NCBI GenBank assembly: GCA_964247055.1
Contig: OZ176055.1
Coordinates: 8,494,001-8,558,000 of the forward strand
Source: Paragordius varius
Lineage: Eukaryota > Nematomorpha
Length of the DNA stretch: 64,000 bases
Reading direction: 5' to 3'
The notes under the pieces were generated by a model, which saw only the letters and a list, made by a program, of their open reading frames with translations, made no database searches and was not told where the DNA came from. The position numbers and the translations under genes are program-made. Shown in pieces: positions 1 to 11,503 of the stretch; the first letter of the stretch is position 1, and every line of letters starts with the position of its first letter.

Positions 1-43
1 TTTTGCAAATCTTCGTGTAAAAAAATAGTAGTTATCATCATGG

Positions 44-250
44 AGAGGCGTAGCTAGAGGAGGGAAAAGGGGGGCCGATGTACTGGGCGCCATAGTTGCA
101 GGGGCGCCGAATTTTAAAATTTTTAATTTTATTTCAAAAAAATAGGTGTTTAAAAGTTATTATTTCAAATAATACATAAAAAAATCACGAAGGGGAGCGC
201 CATCTCGTATTCATAGACCGGGTGTGCCAGAAATTCAAGCTACGCCTCTG
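44..250. mobile_element. hAT-type MITE, about 207 bp
   Basis: Short element with inverted ends (agaggcgtagct on the left, agctacgcctct on the right). It is bordered by the near-identical 8-mers catcatgg (36-43) and catcttgg (251-258). An 8-bp duplication and CAGAGGCG-type ends fit a non-autonomous hAT element. It has no coding capacity and is more GC-rich than its surroundings. Confidence 0.7.
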
Positions 251-529
251 CATCTTGGTGAAAGTATACAGAGCATTTAATTACTAAAAAGTATAACAAT
301 GGCAAAAAATGGTCCGAAAAAGTTAGTATATATATATATATATATATTATTTATTTATTTGTGGTTACAACCGCTTATTATGTCAAAAAGTCATTAGTGA
401 TTAAAACAAAATGATAATAAGTGTTAAATAATAACTTACAATACGTAAAATTTTGATATCTTATCATTATTTTATAATGTTTTTAACATCAACTGCAATG
501 TGTTCAAAAATTTGAATGGTTATTTTTAA

Positions 530-2550
530 CTAAGGGGTTTTATCCAACCCTCTGTATATTAAATTAAAACCTCCACGGCACACACATATGTCACAGCCGA
601 GGGAATCTTGAGCGAATCCGTTTGGACACCTCATTCTACATGTTATTGGTGGGCATTCTGCATGCAATTAAGTTTGTTTAAATAATTTACAAATGTTTAT
701 CACTGCTTTGTTGCTATGACAACATAACCAATCAATATTATTTTTGAAATTACTCATAATTTAGTAACGTGTGAATTAATAAAGATAAGCAATAAAATAT
801 TTTTCTGCGTTTAAAATAGCTAAACTTATGAGAATATATATATTTCTTAAATAAATTCTTTAAATAAATAAAAATATATTTCAGTTTAGAAAAAGTTTGA
901 AATAGAAATACCGATTTACAATAAAAAATTTATGTTTAATATAGTCTCCAAAACCAAAGTTTGATTCAAACAAAAGCTGTATTCAAAACATAGGTAAAAT
1001 AAGAATAACTTACTGCAATGACATGTGTCGCACCCTTTGAAGTCTGTTTTATATCCATGAGGGCAACGGTTTGGACAATTCACAGGCTTGCACAAATGAA
1101 GCGTGTCTAATAGCGCTAAAATGAAATATATTTGATAATAAGTTGACAACAATCTAATAAATAAAATATTTTTATATTTATTTTGTTTTATAAATATTTA
1201 CATATTTCAAAAGTTTTTGTCATTTAGAAAATTGGTTTGACAATTTAGATTAGGTTTATAAACGTTTTAACTCTACCATTAATCAGTCTTTTTTTTATAG
1301 TGGTGGTTTTTACCAAAAAAATTTGACCGGCTGCATAATTTTTAAGGGCCGTGCACTATAAAATACCGACAAATGTTGCGTAGCTGTTTGATACGTTTGT
1401 GTACGAAATTTTTGGCGGTTGCATATAAATCACAGCTGAAATGCCTCTTAAACTATTTAATTAAATAAAGATATTTTTCACCAATTTTAACAAATCAGGT
1501 TTAATGGCCAATTGTAAATATGACCTCGGGTTGTTTTAAATATTTAGAATCTGTGTTTTTAGGGGGGTGGACTACTCAATAAAAAATGTGATTCGATCAA
1601 TCCATAAAGGAAAAACTTTAATGGTCATTAATATTGAATATGCTAAAAATCACAAAATGTGGGGTTTTACTCGAGTGCTCTATATAGGAGGTTGCGATTT
1701 TTAAAAAAGTTCTCGACTATTTAAAAAAAACTATAATCATCCATACTAACGATTTTAAAAGAATTCTAGCATCAATTTTATGCGAAAAGCGCTAATTATA
1801 TAAGAAAAGGAACCGAACCCAGGAGCGTAATGTAAAAAGTTCGACTAAGATAGGCGCATTTTTATTCATAATAGAATTTAAATGAGCCTACTGTTTTCGG
1901 AATCTTCGTCATTAGCTTTAAGTTTTTTGGAATTTATATATTTTTGTGGTTATCTTTTTTAACAGAGCATAACTATCAGCTACCGACGAAATTTAAACAA
2001 GAGTAAAAAAACAATGATACTGCAAAAATATTGGAAAGAAATCTTTTTTTAGCAATACCTCTATTTGTATCTGGAGCGGTTGTGGTTCCAATATGTTATT
2101 AAAAAAATCAGGAACTCACAAAGATAATAAATAAATAAATAAATATATCTGCCCATTAATTATATCTGAATAAAATAAAATTTTAAAACTATTTTTAAGA
2201 TTTTTGAAATTGTATATGATATGAATATTATTGGTGTTGTTAAATTCTTCAAATATATTTTATAATTGCTTACATTTGCATTCGCAAATAGGACATCCAT
2301 TGACTTCTTTGTAACTCAAACAAACTTTGTGACATCTAAGTTTTTCACAACCTTAATTATTTATCGAAAAAAATAAAATTCATAAATTAAATTCTAATGA
2401 AAGAATGTTTATATTAAATAAGATATTAATTGTTTCACCTGTTGTGATAGATGACCAAGGCCACCCCCGAATGCAAATTATTAAATTGGATAATACAATA
2501 AGTAAAAATAGAGATAAAAAAATGTTTGTTTTAAATGTAACAGGCATCAT
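530..2550 (-). CDS. Secreted antistasin-like protease inhibitor, 4 exons
   Basis: Exons on the minus strand are 2550-2439, 2351-2274, 1115-1014 and 657-530. All joins keep phase 1 and give about 139 residues. The first exon encodes a hydrophobic signal peptide (MMPVTFKTNIFLSLFLLIVL). The remaining exons carry successive cysteine-rich antistasin repeats, each ending in a G-C-x-x-C-x-C signature (NGCPICEC, KGCDTCHC, LGCDICVC) with the usual C-P-x-G-x-x-x-D-x-x-G-C spacing in the last two. Antistasin domains are extracellular serine-protease inhibitors, first known from leeches and also found in cnidarians and molluscs. One repeat per exon suggests growth by exon duplication. The last exon reads through to a stop after a short basic tail (CRGGFNLIYRGLDKTP). 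The ATG was chosen because it opens the signal peptide. The introns are 87, 1158 and 356 nt, and the longest contains a hAT terminus. The inhibitor fold is well supported; its target protease is unknown. Confidence 0.85.
1297..1450. mobile_element. hAT left-end remnant
   Basis: Sequence resembling the left end of the 30494-32916 hAT element: a tggt...accaaaaa..ttgac.ggc start, then a gggcc.tgcac stretch and a ..tagctgtttga..cgttt stretch. It lies inside the longest intron of the antistasin-like gene. No body or second end is recognisable. Confidence 0.5.
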
Positions 2551-2867
2551 CAATTACGTATTTAATATTGGGGAAAAAGTTTAATGTCAATTTTTGTGTT
2601 TTCTTTTAAAACAAACTACGACAACTGTTTTAGCAATAATATCGATTAATTCGATTTTAGATATTTCCTTGGGCTTTTGTTTATTTGTGAAAAATGTATT
2701 ATTACTTTTCAAATATAATTAATTGTAAATATCAAATTTGACATAATCCAAAAATATTAAAAAACGCTATTGTCAACAGTGTCGGTCAATATTTTTGATT
2801 CATATAATTAAACATGGTGGGTAATATGCGGAGTGCACACAAAAGTAAGCCAGATAAAATTCTATTG
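2551..2867. other. Upstream region of the antistasin-like gene
   Basis: AT-rich sequence 5' of the antistasin-like start codon. It presumably contains that gene's promoter, but I see no convincing TATA box, repeat or open frame. Confidence 0.4.
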
Positions 2868-3484
2868 CAGTGGTTACCCACTAAAAAATTTTGACAGGCC
2901 GAATATAATATTATTTTGTGTCAATCCGTGCACCGTATTAGACACATTTGTAAGTATTTATACTTTGCCATTTTTTGCAGGTCGGACATAAATCGTAGAA
3001 ATACCTCTTGTTGCTACTCACAACAAAAATATTTTGATGTTAACATCATTTAAAAAGTTGGCTTATTTTATATTAACCAAGCATTTAACGAATCCGGTAT
3101 ATATCATAACAGGCCGATCAATTTTCATTTTTGATGCCGCCTCGCATGAACAAACTGATGGAAAACAGTAAGGATTATTATTGAGCACATTTTATTATAT
3201 TCCATATTACAATATTTATCACAATTAACGAGATGCATAAAATAAAAAGCTAATTATCCAAATTTCAAAGATAAAAGCCAGAAATACTTCCAATGGGTAA
3301 AAATAAAAAAATATCAAATAATATCTAAACCCTATTTTATTTTTAATACTGAAAAAGAAAGAAATAAATAATGTAATCTATTAAAAAGGAGTTATATTAT
3401 ACAATAAAAAACTTAATGTCAGAGCCATAAAAAAGCGCTTTTAAAACTGCATGCGAACGGTAGACCGCGGTTTAAGTACCATTG
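2868..3484. mobile_element. Internally deleted hAT derivative
   Basis: The left end (cagtggttaccc, then ttttgacaggcc) matches the left terminus of the full hAT element at 30494. The right end (accgcggtttaagtaccattg) matches its right terminus. Only about 0.6 kb separates them and there is no transposase, so this is a non-autonomous derivative. I could not find a target-site duplication. Confidence 0.55.
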
Positions 3485-3880
3485 AGGTTTATAGTGCATT
3501 TGGTTTAGTCTTGAGTGGTTTAAGTAGAATATTTTCAATTTGTGGTAATTAGTTGATATCGAAAAATCGCAATTACGCATATTTTTCCTAAATAAATTTT
3601 AATGAAAAATGCGTCATGCCATAATCTATTGTCGAATATGTCATAATTTTTATATGAAAGGCAAAACAATATTTATATTGAGTTTTTACTTTTTGGGGCT
3701 ATAAAAGTAAATTTTTAGGCCCCTTTGAAATGGGCAGGCTTCTTAAAATATGCTCAAAATGTCAAGGTTGCTGGACAGGAACTTATGCCCTTAAGACTTC
3801 ATAAAGTTTTTGCGTTTAATTTAAGAAAACCTGCCTATTTCAGAGTTCAGAAATATATGAGTTTCGGAGATCTATAAATT
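3485..3880. other. Intergenic, nothing recognised
   Basis: AT-rich sequence without an open frame, terminal repeat or similarity that I can recognise elsewhere in the window. Confidence 0.4.
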
Positions 3881-3889
3881 AAATATAAA

Positions 3890-5190
3890 CCCTTTGCACT
3901 TCATAAGTTGGTCCTTAATTTCATGTTGGCCCTTAAACACTTCAAGTTTATCCCTAAATTTTAAATTATGTAACCAATATAACAAGTGTCAATTAGATAA
4001 ATATAAAAATAAATTAAGATAAATCAGTTTTTTGTATATATTAAATTAATAGTAGATGTGATTTTAATAAATAATTATTAACTTTAATTTTAGCATTTAA
4101 ATAAAGAACAAGATATTTACAAATGTTGTGTATAAAAATGGCGTCAAAATCGTTTGATATACCTCTGCACTTCAAGAGTGTCTTGAACAATTCAAGTTGG
4201 TCTTTGAACATTTCATATTGGTCCATAAAATTAACCAGAATATTTAAATGACTTTTTTGTTTCAAATTATTTTTTTCCAATTTCTAAATTACCTTATAAA
4301 TGTTTTTAATAAAAAATTGCAATTAATAACCCAAAAAACTCATATATTTAATTACGTCTTACTTATATATAAAATATTTTTACAAAATTAATAAAAAATG
4401 TACGGTTTTTAAATAATTAAAAATTGATATTGATTTAAAGTTTATGTTAACACTTCGATTCAAATTGGGGTCTCTAAATACCCCAGACTAAATTTAAATT
4501 AAAATTTCTAAATAACTCTGAAGGAAACGGTCCCAATTTAAGTTTTCTATCCTGATAAATATTACATAAATATGCCAAAATATCTTGATAAAATTTTGTT
4601 TTGAAAAAAAGTTCCATCTCAAACTACTTCGACGCCATTTTTATTTTTTAAAATTTTCAAAATATCGTCTTCATTTAATTTTGAGGGTAAAACTAAAGCT
4701 TATTTTTTATATAAATTACATCTAACATTGATAGAAATAGAAAAAGCGGTTTATTTTGTATTATTTTTTAATTTTACAATTTGACACATGTCACGTTGAC
4801 TAAATTTTTACCTTTCAGTTAGCTCAAAATAAGTAATATCAAGTATTTTTGAATAAAATTTTTTATATATTTCGGTTTATTAATGTTATATAAGTGCGAA
4901 ATTTTGCCATGGTTTCGATTGCTTCCATACTTTTTAAAATATTTATTTTTAAACAGGCCTGGGGTATCCAACTACCCCAATTTGAATCGAAGGACTAAAA
5001 TGAGTGTGTTGTATCCAAATGTTAAAGAAAATCGGTTAAAATTGATTAAATAGATGAATGATACACAATTTGATTCATAAAAGTTAAAACAAAGCAAAAA
5101 AGTTAAAGGACCAACTTGAAATGTTCAAGGATCAACTTAAAGTGTTCGAGGACACTCTTAAAGTTGAAGTGCTATATAACTTTTTCAAAA
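3890..5190. repeat. 21-bp-period arrays in inverted arrangement, fold-back-like
   Basis: Arrays of a unit close to aatgttcaaggatcaacttg occur in one orientation at about 3890-3960 and 4160-4235, and in the opposite orientation at 5100-5180. Period is 21 bp. They bracket an AT-rich segment that has since received a TTAA-type MITE (4451-5021). The unit aligns with the ttgttcaagggtgaatttga unit of the TA-flanked elements at 29993 and 32926, so this looks like a diverged sister family. Confidence 0.5.
4451..5021. mobile_element. TTAA-flanked MITE, copy A (571 bp)
   Basis: Bordered by TTAA on both sides (4447-4450, 5022-5025). Left end is CACTTCGATTCAAATTGGGG. The right end in reverse complement is CATTTGGATACAACACACTC, followed inward by the same TTCGATTCAAATTGGGG block. 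TTAA duplication is typical of piggyBac and Kolobok type elements. It has no coding capacity. Similar copies are at 5349, 6060 and 6489. Confidence 0.65.
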
Positions 5191-5328
5191 CTAAATTTTA
5201 TTAAGATATTGACTTATTATTTTTATAAGGATAAAAACATATTATTAAAATTGGAACTGTCTCTTTTGGGAGTTTTTTTAACAATATAAATATGGGGTAA
5301 CTAATTATCCTTATTCAAATCGGAGTGT
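5186..5328. mobile_element. Partial TTAA-type MITE, inverted
   Basis: End fragment of the same family as copy A in reverse orientation. It terminates at ttcaaatcggagtg followed by TTAA (5329-5332). The inner part is missing. Confidence 0.5.
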
Positions 5329-5348
5329 TAATTACAAAATAACTATAA

Positions 5349-5880
5349 CCCTTGGATACTACACATTTATTCCAGTTCTTCAAATCTAATTGGGGTATTT
5401 AGATACCCCAGGCCTGTTTGAAATTAAATACTTTCAAAAATAATAAGGTTAAAGCCATAGCAGAAGTTTGCACTTACATAACATTAAAGCAAAATATAAA
5501 AAAATTCATTCAAAAATATGATACTACTTATTTTAAGATAAAAGCCAAAAGCCTAAAAATTTAGTAAACATGACACGTGTGCATTAGCAAAATTTAAAAA
5601 TAATACAAATTAAACCACTTTATTTTTCTTAAGATGTTAAAAATAATAGCTTTTTAAATGAAATAAACCCGAAATTTTGCAAAAATATTGTATAAAAAAT
5701 GGCCTCAAAGTAGTTTAAATGGAATTTTTTTTTGAAAACCAAAATTTATGTAAATTTTTCGGCTTAATTTTATATAAGAATAGAAGCATAAATTTAAAGT
5801 GGAACCGTTCTTTCAGGATTTTTTAAAATATATCAACTTGAATATATGGGGTTTTTAATACCCCAATTTGAATCAAAGTG
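5349..5880. mobile_element. TTAA-type MITE, copy B, inverted (532 bp)
   Basis: Reverse-orientation copy starting at cccttggatactacac and ending at ccaatttgaatcaaagtg, next to TTAA at 5881-5884. The left flank reads ATAA, a decayed TTAA. The interior is about as diverged as the other copies. Confidence 0.6.
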
Positions 5881-6059
5881 TTAATATTAAAGAAAATAAT
5901 GCCAAAAAGTTCATGAGATCGTTCCATTTTTACATTTTTTTACTTCACGACTTTTGTGGAAGTTATACAGGGTATATTAAAATTAAAATAACTAAAAAAT
6001 ATTTTGCTTTAGACCAATTTAAAATAAAATATGCATTATTTTTAGGGGCTTTTTTATAA

Positions 6060-7202
6060 CACTTTGATTTAAATTGAGGTATCTAAATACCCCAGAATAA
6101 ATTTAAATTAGGTTTTCAAAAAACTACTGAAAACGGTCCCAATTTAGATTTATGCTTCTATCCTAATAAAAATTATATAAATATGCCAAAATATCCAAAT
6201 AAAATTTTGTATTGAAAAAAAAGTTTCATGACAAACTACTTCGGCGCCATTTTATTTTACAGAATCTTGCAAAATATTGTCTTCATTTAATTTTAAGGGT
6301 AAAACTAAAGCTAATTTTCTATTTAAATTACAAACATTGATAGAAATGGAGAAAGAGGTTTATTTTGTATTAATTTTTAATTTTGCCATTTCAAAGTCAC
6401 GTTGACGAAATTTTTACCTTTCGGTTTGAGATCAAAATAAGTGTCAATTATTTTTGAATAAAATTTTTTATATATTTTGGTTTATTAACACTTCAATTCA
6501 AATTGGAGTATCTAAATACCCCAGAATATATTTAAATTAATATTTTTAAAAAACTATTGAAGAAAACGGTCCCAATTTAAATGTTTGCTTCTATCCTGAT
6601 AAAAATTATATAAAAATGCCAAAATAGCTTGATAAAATTTTGTTTTGAAAAAAAAGTTTCATCTCAAACTACTTAAACGCCATTTTTATTTTGCAAAATT
6701 TTTGTAAAATATCGTTTTCAATTAATTTTAAAAGTAAAATTATAGCTAATTATTTATTTAAATTACATCTAACATTGATAGAAATAGAAAAAGCGGTTTA
6801 TTTTGTATTATTTTTCTATTTTACCATTGCAATGTCACGTTGACGAAATTTTTACCTTTCGGTTTTAGCTTAATAAGTAATATCAAGTATTTTTGAATTA
6901 AAATTTTTATATATTTTGGTATATTGATGTTATATAAGTGGAAAATTTTGCTATCATTTCGATTCCTTCCATACTTTTTAAAGTATTTGATTTTAAACAG
7001 GCCTGGGGTATCCAACTACCCCAATTTGAATCAAAGGACTAAAATAAGTGTGTTGTATCCAAATCTTAATATATAAAGTGCAAAATTTTGCCATGGTTTC
7101 GATTCCTTTCCTAATTTTTAAAGCATTTAATTTTAAACAGGCCTGGGGTATCCTACCTCAATTTGAATCGAAGGACTGAAATGAATGTGTTGTATCCAAG
7201 TG
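6060..7202. mobile_element. TTAA-type MITE, copy C, split by copy D
   Basis: The left part (6060 to about 6484) and right part (7070-7202) are colinear with copy A. They are separated exactly at a TTAA that copy A has as tttattaatgttatataag. Copy D (6489-7065) occupies that site. The outer right flank is TTAA (7203-7206) and the left flank is ATAA. Confidence 0.65.
6489..7065. mobile_element. TTAA-type MITE, copy D, nested in copy C (577 bp)
   Basis: Complete copy starting cacttcaattcaaattgg and ending tgtgttgtatccaaatc, flanked by TTAA at 6485-6488 and 7066-7069. Both flanks lie inside copy C, so D inserted later and duplicated the TTAA target. Confidence 0.7.
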
Positions 7203-7206
7203 TTAA

Positions 7207-7999
7207 AAAAACTAAAAAAAATATCATCTTAAAATTTTTGGCTACCATTTTTTATTTTATTTTTTTAATTCGTGAATACTACATGCAAGTATGAATATTA
7301 TAATTAACATTGAAAAGCTTTCAAATTGCAATTTACCACTAAATTTTTACTTATTAATATATCAAGTGTTCGATTCAATCGTTTTAGAGCTATCTAAATT
7401 TGGGACTCTAGAATTCGAAAACTGTAATTTATGTTTTTTTGATACAGGAGAAAAAGGTTTGATAATTAAACTTTCACCAAAACAACCTTCAAAACAGTAG
7501 ATTCTCTACTTTAAGCGCTGTAATCGAAAGACCCCGAAATATCATCGTTGACAAAAAAATTGTATTGAAGATACGCCTAAAAAGCTAATGAAAGCATGTT
7601 TTTTAAATATGACCCAATGCCAAAAATATTATTATAATATTTATATTTAAATGAGCTGGTCCCAAAAGATCATGAAGTGCTAGGCATAAATTTAAGAGCC
7701 GACCCCTTTTTAGTGTTTTTTGTGTAAATATCCATATAAGTTGTTTAGGAGCCGCCAATTAACACAAGAAATAAAATATTATAATTTCAAACAATTAACC
7801 TTTAAATCCTTTTGTTTACATTAGCAAGTTTTTATTTTATTGTTCAAATAATTGTTTCAGTAGGATTGCCTATTTAAATATTAACTCTAATACTTTTAAC
7901 AGTCAAAATTACTATAGAGTTTACTGTTTATAAATTATAATTTAATAAAATCATATTATGATATTATTATTATAGGTTGTGAGATTTACCCAAGAATAA
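7207..7999. other. Intergenic with a possible dispersed repeat
   Basis: The segment near 7430-7560 (gatacaggag... accttcaaaacagtag ... gaccccgaaat) resembles 25370-25480 (aatacaggac... accttcaaaacaatag ... gaccccaaaat). That suggests one more low-copy repeat family. The 69-codon open frame at 7291-7500 has no recognisable domain and I do not call it a gene. Confidence 0.35.
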
Positions 8000-9015
8000 C
8001 ACTGTGACACAACTTTTTCTGGACTCGATTTTCTAAATATTTTCTGATTCCTTATCGTATTGTGATCAGATTTGCGTAAAAAATTTTTTTACTTTCCCAG
8101 CTCGTTTTCGAGATATGGGACTTTTTCCATATTTGGACATATCCAAAATTTTCTTGTTTGTAAATGATTTTCGCTATGTAAACGAATAATATGTGGCTTA
8201 CATAAGTATTTTTACAAGAAATTACCAATTTATCTTCAAAATAAAAAAAAAGTTTACTTAAAATATCCAATACTTTTTGTTTTAGGGGGCAAAAACCCTC
8301 AAAAATTGGGTAACTTAACATTTTTTCACACAAATATTTTTTATCAATTTATTAAATCAAAACAAACTTTATTATATGTTCTTGGATGTTGATAATGTTT
8401 GTTTAAATATAAATATCACTTTGTAATAGCTTTGTGGACTTTTATTTTTAAAAATAAATTTAATTTTTACAGCTTTTTTGTTGCTTTTTTTATGTAAAAA
8501 ATAATTTAATTTAGTCAGCTGTAAATACTAATTTCATTTTTTCATCTGAAATTTTTAAATTTTGACCATATATGGTGGCAGATATGTTGATTCGTTTGCT
8601 TCATTTTTAAATATTTTAAAATAATATAAAATGGACAATGATTTTTATATAAATTTGTGATTGAATTCTGAATCGGAAAAATCGTCTGCCTTTTAGATAA
8701 GAGAAGAAAACACCTTGATACCATCAAATACATTATATATATATATATATACTTTAGGGATATGGATGATACCCTCTTTGTCAAGAGTGCAATCTAAAGA
8801 AGCTTATTACCCTGATGAAGTTTTACGATACTCGGAAATGAATTCTTTTTTAAAAAAGTTTAATCACCCATAAAATTTCAGTTGTTTAGGGAACAGGTAT
8901 GCCACAGGGAAATCAAAGGAAAGCACCCTCATATACTAAATTATATTTTTAATAATTTTAACCAATTATTTCTAGACGCTTCTCAGGTATATTATATTTT
9001 ACATCTTTAGGAAAG

Positions 9016-9900
9016 TTTGAAGGCATTTTTATTGGACCGTGCCGGAGAGCACAGGCCAATATTAATAGCATTCAGCCGAGTTTATAGGGAAACCTATGAT
9101 AATTTTGAAAATATTTTGCAACTCCTCCGATACAACTTCCATTATTGGCATGTAACAGGGGATTATAAAGTTTCTAAAATTCTAATATTTTTATAGGTCA
9201 TGGGACTGCTTTACGGAATACAGAAAGGATTTCCTAAATTCTTTTGTCCTTTGTGTGAGTGGGACTCGCGGGACACCGATAACCATTACACAAAAAAAAA
9301 TTGGCCCGCCAAAACTTATGAAGTTGGGCCCAAGAATCAGACTAATTCTCCATTAATATCAGCTAACAAATTTGTTTTGCCGCCATTGTACACACTGCTT
9401 GGATTGGCCAAACATTTTTGTGCAGTCTCGATAAAAATGGCGAAGCTTGGGCCCATTACTTCAGGAAGTTCAGGATGACGCCTGCCAAAATTAACGCCGC
9501 AGTTTTGATAGGGCCGCAGGTATTATACTTTTAATTTTAGGTTACGAATCTTTTCAATGATGTTATGTTTGAATCTAAAATGCAACCCAAAGAAAAAGCG
9601 GCATGGGTTGCATTGCGAACTTTTTCTCAAAATTTTTTGGGAAATACAAAAAATAAGAACCATCTGGAATTAGGCAATCGTTTAATAGATTCTTTCAATA
9701 GGATGGGTATGTATGTTATAATACATTTGTTTTTTAAACATTTATATTAATTTTTATCCTATAGGATGCCGCATAAGTCTAAAGCTCCATATGGTGGATT
9801 CCCATCTACATTTTTTTCCAAAAGACTCAATTAGTGACCAAAGAGGAGAAAAGGGTCACCAGCTTTTGAAACCCTTCGAAAAAACCTATCGAAACAATAT
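9016..9900 (+). pseudogene. Decayed transposon-associated protein in the 3.5-kb element
   Basis: Fragments in several frames belong to one conserved but unnamed protein family found scattered through animal genomes, as I recall it. They begin with a segment around RETYDNFENILQLLRYN and HYWHVTGDYKV (9016-9170). Next comes GLLYGIQKGF, FFCPLCEWDSRDTDNHY and LPPLYTLLGLAKHF (9200-9478). Then MFESKMQPKEKAAWVAL and FLGNTKN (9565-9700), and finally SLKLHMVDSHLHFFPKD with a following DQRGEKGHQ (about 9770-9870). The C-P-L-C and H-x-D-x-H-x-H patterns suggest metal binding. An AG-bounded interruption near 9190-9200 could be an intron. It is broken, so no product is expected. I know the family by sequence pattern only, not its biochemical role. 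Confidence 0.5.
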
Positions 9901-10259
9901 AAATTTAATTTGCGATTATATATATATATGAATAAATAAATTATTATTTTATTTTTTCTACACCTAATTTACTTTATTATTCTAGATTAGATTATCCGTG
10001 TCTTAAAATCTTTTGACCAAAATATATTCTAAATATTCACTCTAATAACTGATTATAATTAGGATTTGCATATAGTTCAATATAATATGATGAAATTATT
10101 TATTAATGGTATATTTTATTAGGCATATTCTTCAATTTTCTCTGCACAGTCGTCCATATTGAAAGCTAATCTATTAGCTGATGTGATATACAAATTGTTG
10201 CGATTGGGTACTTTGTCATGATAATATAACTACCTATTAATAAAATACTTTTATGTGGC

Positions 10260-10450
10260 AGACGCCAAAATCGAATTGGTAAATAATTTTAAATACTTGG
10301 GCGATGTCATACATTGTCTAGGTGGAATAAACAAATCAGTTAAATATAGATCCCAACAGGTTGGGATAAAATATCATTAACTTAAATTTATGCTTAAACA
10401 TATATCAGCAAAAAACAAAGGTTGATTAGAGTTGTTGATAAGCGACAATA
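10260..10450 (+). pseudogene. LINE reverse-transcriptase scrap
   Basis: A short frame reads VNNFKYLGDVIHCLGG followed by KSVKYRSQQVG. This resembles the F-K-Y-L-G segment near the C-terminus of non-LTR retrotransposon reverse transcriptases. It lies within the 3.5-kb element and is only a fragment. Confidence 0.4.
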
Positions 10451-11503
10451 GTTTAAATTAAATAAGACGTTAACGACAAAAAATAATTTAACTGAAGAGA
10501 CGATAACCCAAATAAAATTTTTAAGAATATATGGTTAAAATAAAAATATTTAGTATATGAGGGTGCTTTCCTTTGATTTCCCTGTGGCATACCTGTTCCC
10601 TAAACAACTGAAATTTTATGGGTGATTAAACTTTTTTAAAAAAGAATTCATTTCCGAGTATCGTAAAACTTCATCAGGGTAATAAGCTTCTTTAGATTGC
10701 ACTCTTGACAAAGAGGGTATCATCCATATCCCTAAAGTATATATATATATATATAATGTATTTGATGGTATCAAGGTGTTTTCTTCTCTTATCTAAAAGG
10801 CAGACGATTTTTCCGATTCAGAATTCAATCACAAATTTATATAAAAATCATTGTCCATTTTATATTATTTTAAAATATTTAAAAATGAAGCAAACGAATC
10901 AACATATCTGCCACCATATATGGTCAAAATTTAAAAATTTCAGATGAAAAAATGAAATTAGTATTTACAGCTGACTAAATTAAATTATTTTTTACATAAA
11001 AAAAGCAACAAAAAAGCTGTAAAAATTAAATTTATTTTTAAAAATAAAAGTCCACAAAGCTATTACAAAGTGATATTTATATTTAAACAAACATTATCAA
11101 CATCCAAGAACATATAATAAAGTTTGTTTTGATTTAATAAATTGATAAAAAATATTTGTGTGAAAAAATGTTAAGTTACCCAATTTTTGAGGGTTTTTGC
11201 CCCCTAAAACAAAAAGTATTGGATATTTTAAGTAAATTTTTTTTTTATTTTGAAGATAAATTGGTAATTTCTTGTAAAAATACTTATGTAAGCCACATAT
11301 TATTCGTTTACATAGCGAAAATCATTTACAAACAAGAAAATTTTGGATATGTCCAAATATGGAAAAAGTCCCATATCTCGAAAACGAGCTGGGAAAGTAA
11401 AAAAAATTTTTACGCAAATCTGATCACAATACTATAAGGAATCAGAAAATATTTAGAAAATCGAGTCCAGAAAATTGACCCCATATTTTGTTGCACAGTG
11501 TAA

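Larger units (their letters stand above)
8000..11500. mobile_element. 3.5-kb DNA transposon with ~0.94-kb terminal inverted repeats
   Basis: Ends are CACTGTG at 8000 and CACAGTG at 11494-11500, bordered by TAA on both sides (7997-7999, 11501-11503). The arms, about 8000-8940 and 10550-11500, are almost identical inverted copies; a 15-bp stretch next to the right terminus is missing on the left. The centre (8941-10549) carries decayed transposon protein fragments (9016-9900) and a LINE scrap (10260-10450). CACT-type ends with a 3-bp target duplication fit the CACTA/Mirage/Chapaev group, but I cannot confirm this without a transposase match. The near-identity of the arms points to recent activity or gene conversion, while the interior coding part is degraded. 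Confidence 0.7.

Noticed and set aside
8000-8006. CACTGTG terminus resembling the V(D)J heptamer CACAGTG
   Set aside because: The inward-reading heptamer is CACTGTG, not CACAGTG. The apparent target duplication is 3 bp rather than the 5 bp of Transib/RAG elements, and no nonamer or RAG-like sequence is seen.
8052-8784. Open frames of 93 and 80 codons in the arms of the 3.5-kb element, present again at 10705-11437
   Set aside because: They are duplicated only because the arms are inverted copies. The encoded sequences are low-complexity and AT-driven without any domain.
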